Assembly (NCBI RefSeq): GCF_029227915.1
Contig: NC_079875.1
Span: 10,291,001 to 10,351,000, forward strand
From: Hydractinia symbiolongicarpus
Taxonomy: Eukaryota; Cnidaria; Hydrozoa; Anthoathecata; Hydractiniidae
DNA: 60,000 bases
Reading direction: 5' to 3'
The position numbers were made by a program, and so were the translations under genes. Below are positions 59,110 through 60,000 of this stretch, piece after piece. Numbering within the stretch: the stretch's first letter is position 1; the number at the start of each line of letters is the position of its first letter. Under the pieces are notes generated by a model. It saw only the letters and a program-made list of their open reading frames with translations. It ran no database searches and was not told the origin of the DNA.

Positions 59110-59295
59110 ACCACTTCCAAACAAAATTACCGTAATCGCATGTTTCTGTTTTGTTTTCGGGTTCCGCTGTGGTTCTAAAATTGAGCTGCGTGCAACCAAA
59201 ACAAAGTCTGTAAAAAACGGCATCTGCGGAGATTTTTCAAAATGAAGCTGTGTCACAGCTTTTTTAAACACAATATGGCTATTATTCCTGTCCAT
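59110..59295 (-). CDS. Probable first coding exon of an unrecognised gene
   Basis: The ATG at 59293-59295 opens 62 codons (MDRNNSHIVFKKAVTQLHFEKSPQ...HAITVILFGSG) and ends at a strong donor, GGT|GTGAGT (59104-59109), in phase 0. Beyond the donor the frame becomes T-rich and intron-like. The protein fragment has no motif I can name. The next exon was not found between here and 57643. Confidence 0.4.
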
Positions 59296-60000
59296 TATAA
59301 TTCGCAATTCGTGTGTCCGCACGACTTTTTCTGGCGTACAGAGAGACTAAATACGTGTATTAAAATATAGAGACCAATAAAAAGCGGGGAAGGCAGTTAT
59401 GTTTGTCAACGGGGCTACTATTAGTCTGTCTGTCTCTCATGCAAAATGGTACCGCAAGTAGCAAGACGCGCGCAATGCTATATAAAAAGGACAGTAAATC
59501 CGTGGACGGACAGAAATACTGGTATTATTATGTATTGAATTATGTAATATTAAGGGTATTGAAATAAATTGTCAACAATTATATAGAATGTTTCCAATGA
59601 CTCGATTCTTAAAAAACAATATAACAATACAGATCTATTACGTGAAGTACAGTCCGAAAACCCTGGGAGTACACTCCACCCCATCCACCCCATCCACCCC
59701 ATCCACCCCATTAAACCTGAACAGAGTTAAGTAAAATGATTTTAATACAATAGAATTCGTTGATTCATTTACCATGTGCACCTGAAGAGTTTTCATTATT
59801 TCGACGTATTCTTGATAACGTTTAAATCCTAGCATGGCATGCATTTTAAAGAATTCCCATTATAATGTTACAAACTGGTCAGGCGACTATACTACAGAGT
59901 TGCCAGAAAGAACTGGGCGGAGGACTAAGCAACCACCAATCACATCTTTTCATGGTGGAGCTTAACTTTTTCCTAGGGCTCTTTTTTGTTTGTGACCATC
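59296..60000. other. Intergenic; CCACCCCAT microsatellite
   Basis: A 9-bp repeat, (CCACCCCAT)4, lies at about 59676-59711. A TATA-like CTATATAAAAAGG on the plus strand at 59478-59490 has no identified gene downstream. A minus-strand open frame crossing the microsatellite (59638-59844) is not supported. Confidence 0.45.

Noticed and set aside
59478-59490. Plus-strand TATA box (CTATATAAAAAGG)
   Set aside because: No plus-strand gene could be identified downstream before the window ends, so not called as a promoter.
1-60000. tRNA, rRNA or CRISPR features
   Set aside because: I looked for TTCGA-type tRNA arms, rRNA-like conserved blocks and regularly spaced short repeats and found none that fit.

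Overview
The window is AT-rich nuclear DNA from an animal. It has spliced genes with GT-AG introns and one GC-AG intron, intronless receptor and channel genes, and a heavy load of DNA transposons, LINE remnants and tandem repeats. The mix (an intronless rhodopsin-like GPCR, an intronless DEG/ENaC channel with a decayed duplicate next to it, a JTB homologue, ISL2EU-like and ZAD/DUF6589-like elements) suggests a cnidarian, probably a hydrozoan. That placement is inference from gene content, not a sequence match.

Host genes: a 283-aa GPCR (878-1729, minus), a 469-aa DEG/ENaC channel (13557-14966, minus) with a broken paralogue (10575-11529, minus), a four-exon JTB homologue (about 22881-25608, plus), a small unrecognised ORF split in frame by a MITE (57325-57642, minus) and a probable first exon (59110-59295, minus). 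The GPCR and channel are membrane signalling proteins, and JTB is a small membrane protein linked to cytokinesis. Nothing indicates that these genes act together.

Mobile elements, left to right: a 4.4-kb DNA transposon (2773-7198) with terminal inverted repeats and a perfect 9-bp target duplication, carrying a spliced ZAD-DUF6589-like gene and, convergently, a RecQ-like helicase fragment; a piggyBac-like MITE with TTAA ends (8887-9634) nested in a copy of its own family; an ISL2EU/Harbinger-like element (17193-19750) with SAP-SWIM and THAP-DDE genes; a TIR element built on 65-bp tandem repeats (21252-22117); a pogo-like element in a JTB intron; a truncated non-LTR retrotransposon (27738-28947); a second ISL2EU-like element (about 28950-31700) that kept its YqaJ nuclease but lost its transposase core; a second TTAA MITE (56371-56721); and a 90-bp deletion derivative of the helicase transposon (57444-57533) sitting in an open reading frame.

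The right half is dominated by two head-to-tail copies of an 8-9 kb modular repeat (38837-47053 and 47054-55935). Module order is the same in both: TTGG-rich array, shared body, purine-rich tract, 46-bp minisatellite, a hairpin with a compensatory base-pair change, LINE reverse transcriptase remnant, AACAATCC array, then a 20-bp minisatellite. A 1.08-kb piece of this unit is inserted at 35739-36822 between two copies of a 48-bp sequence.

The most notable signals are the helicase transposon with its in-frame exonised MITE derivative, the macro-repeat with its covarying hairpin, and the 48-bp flanking duplication.
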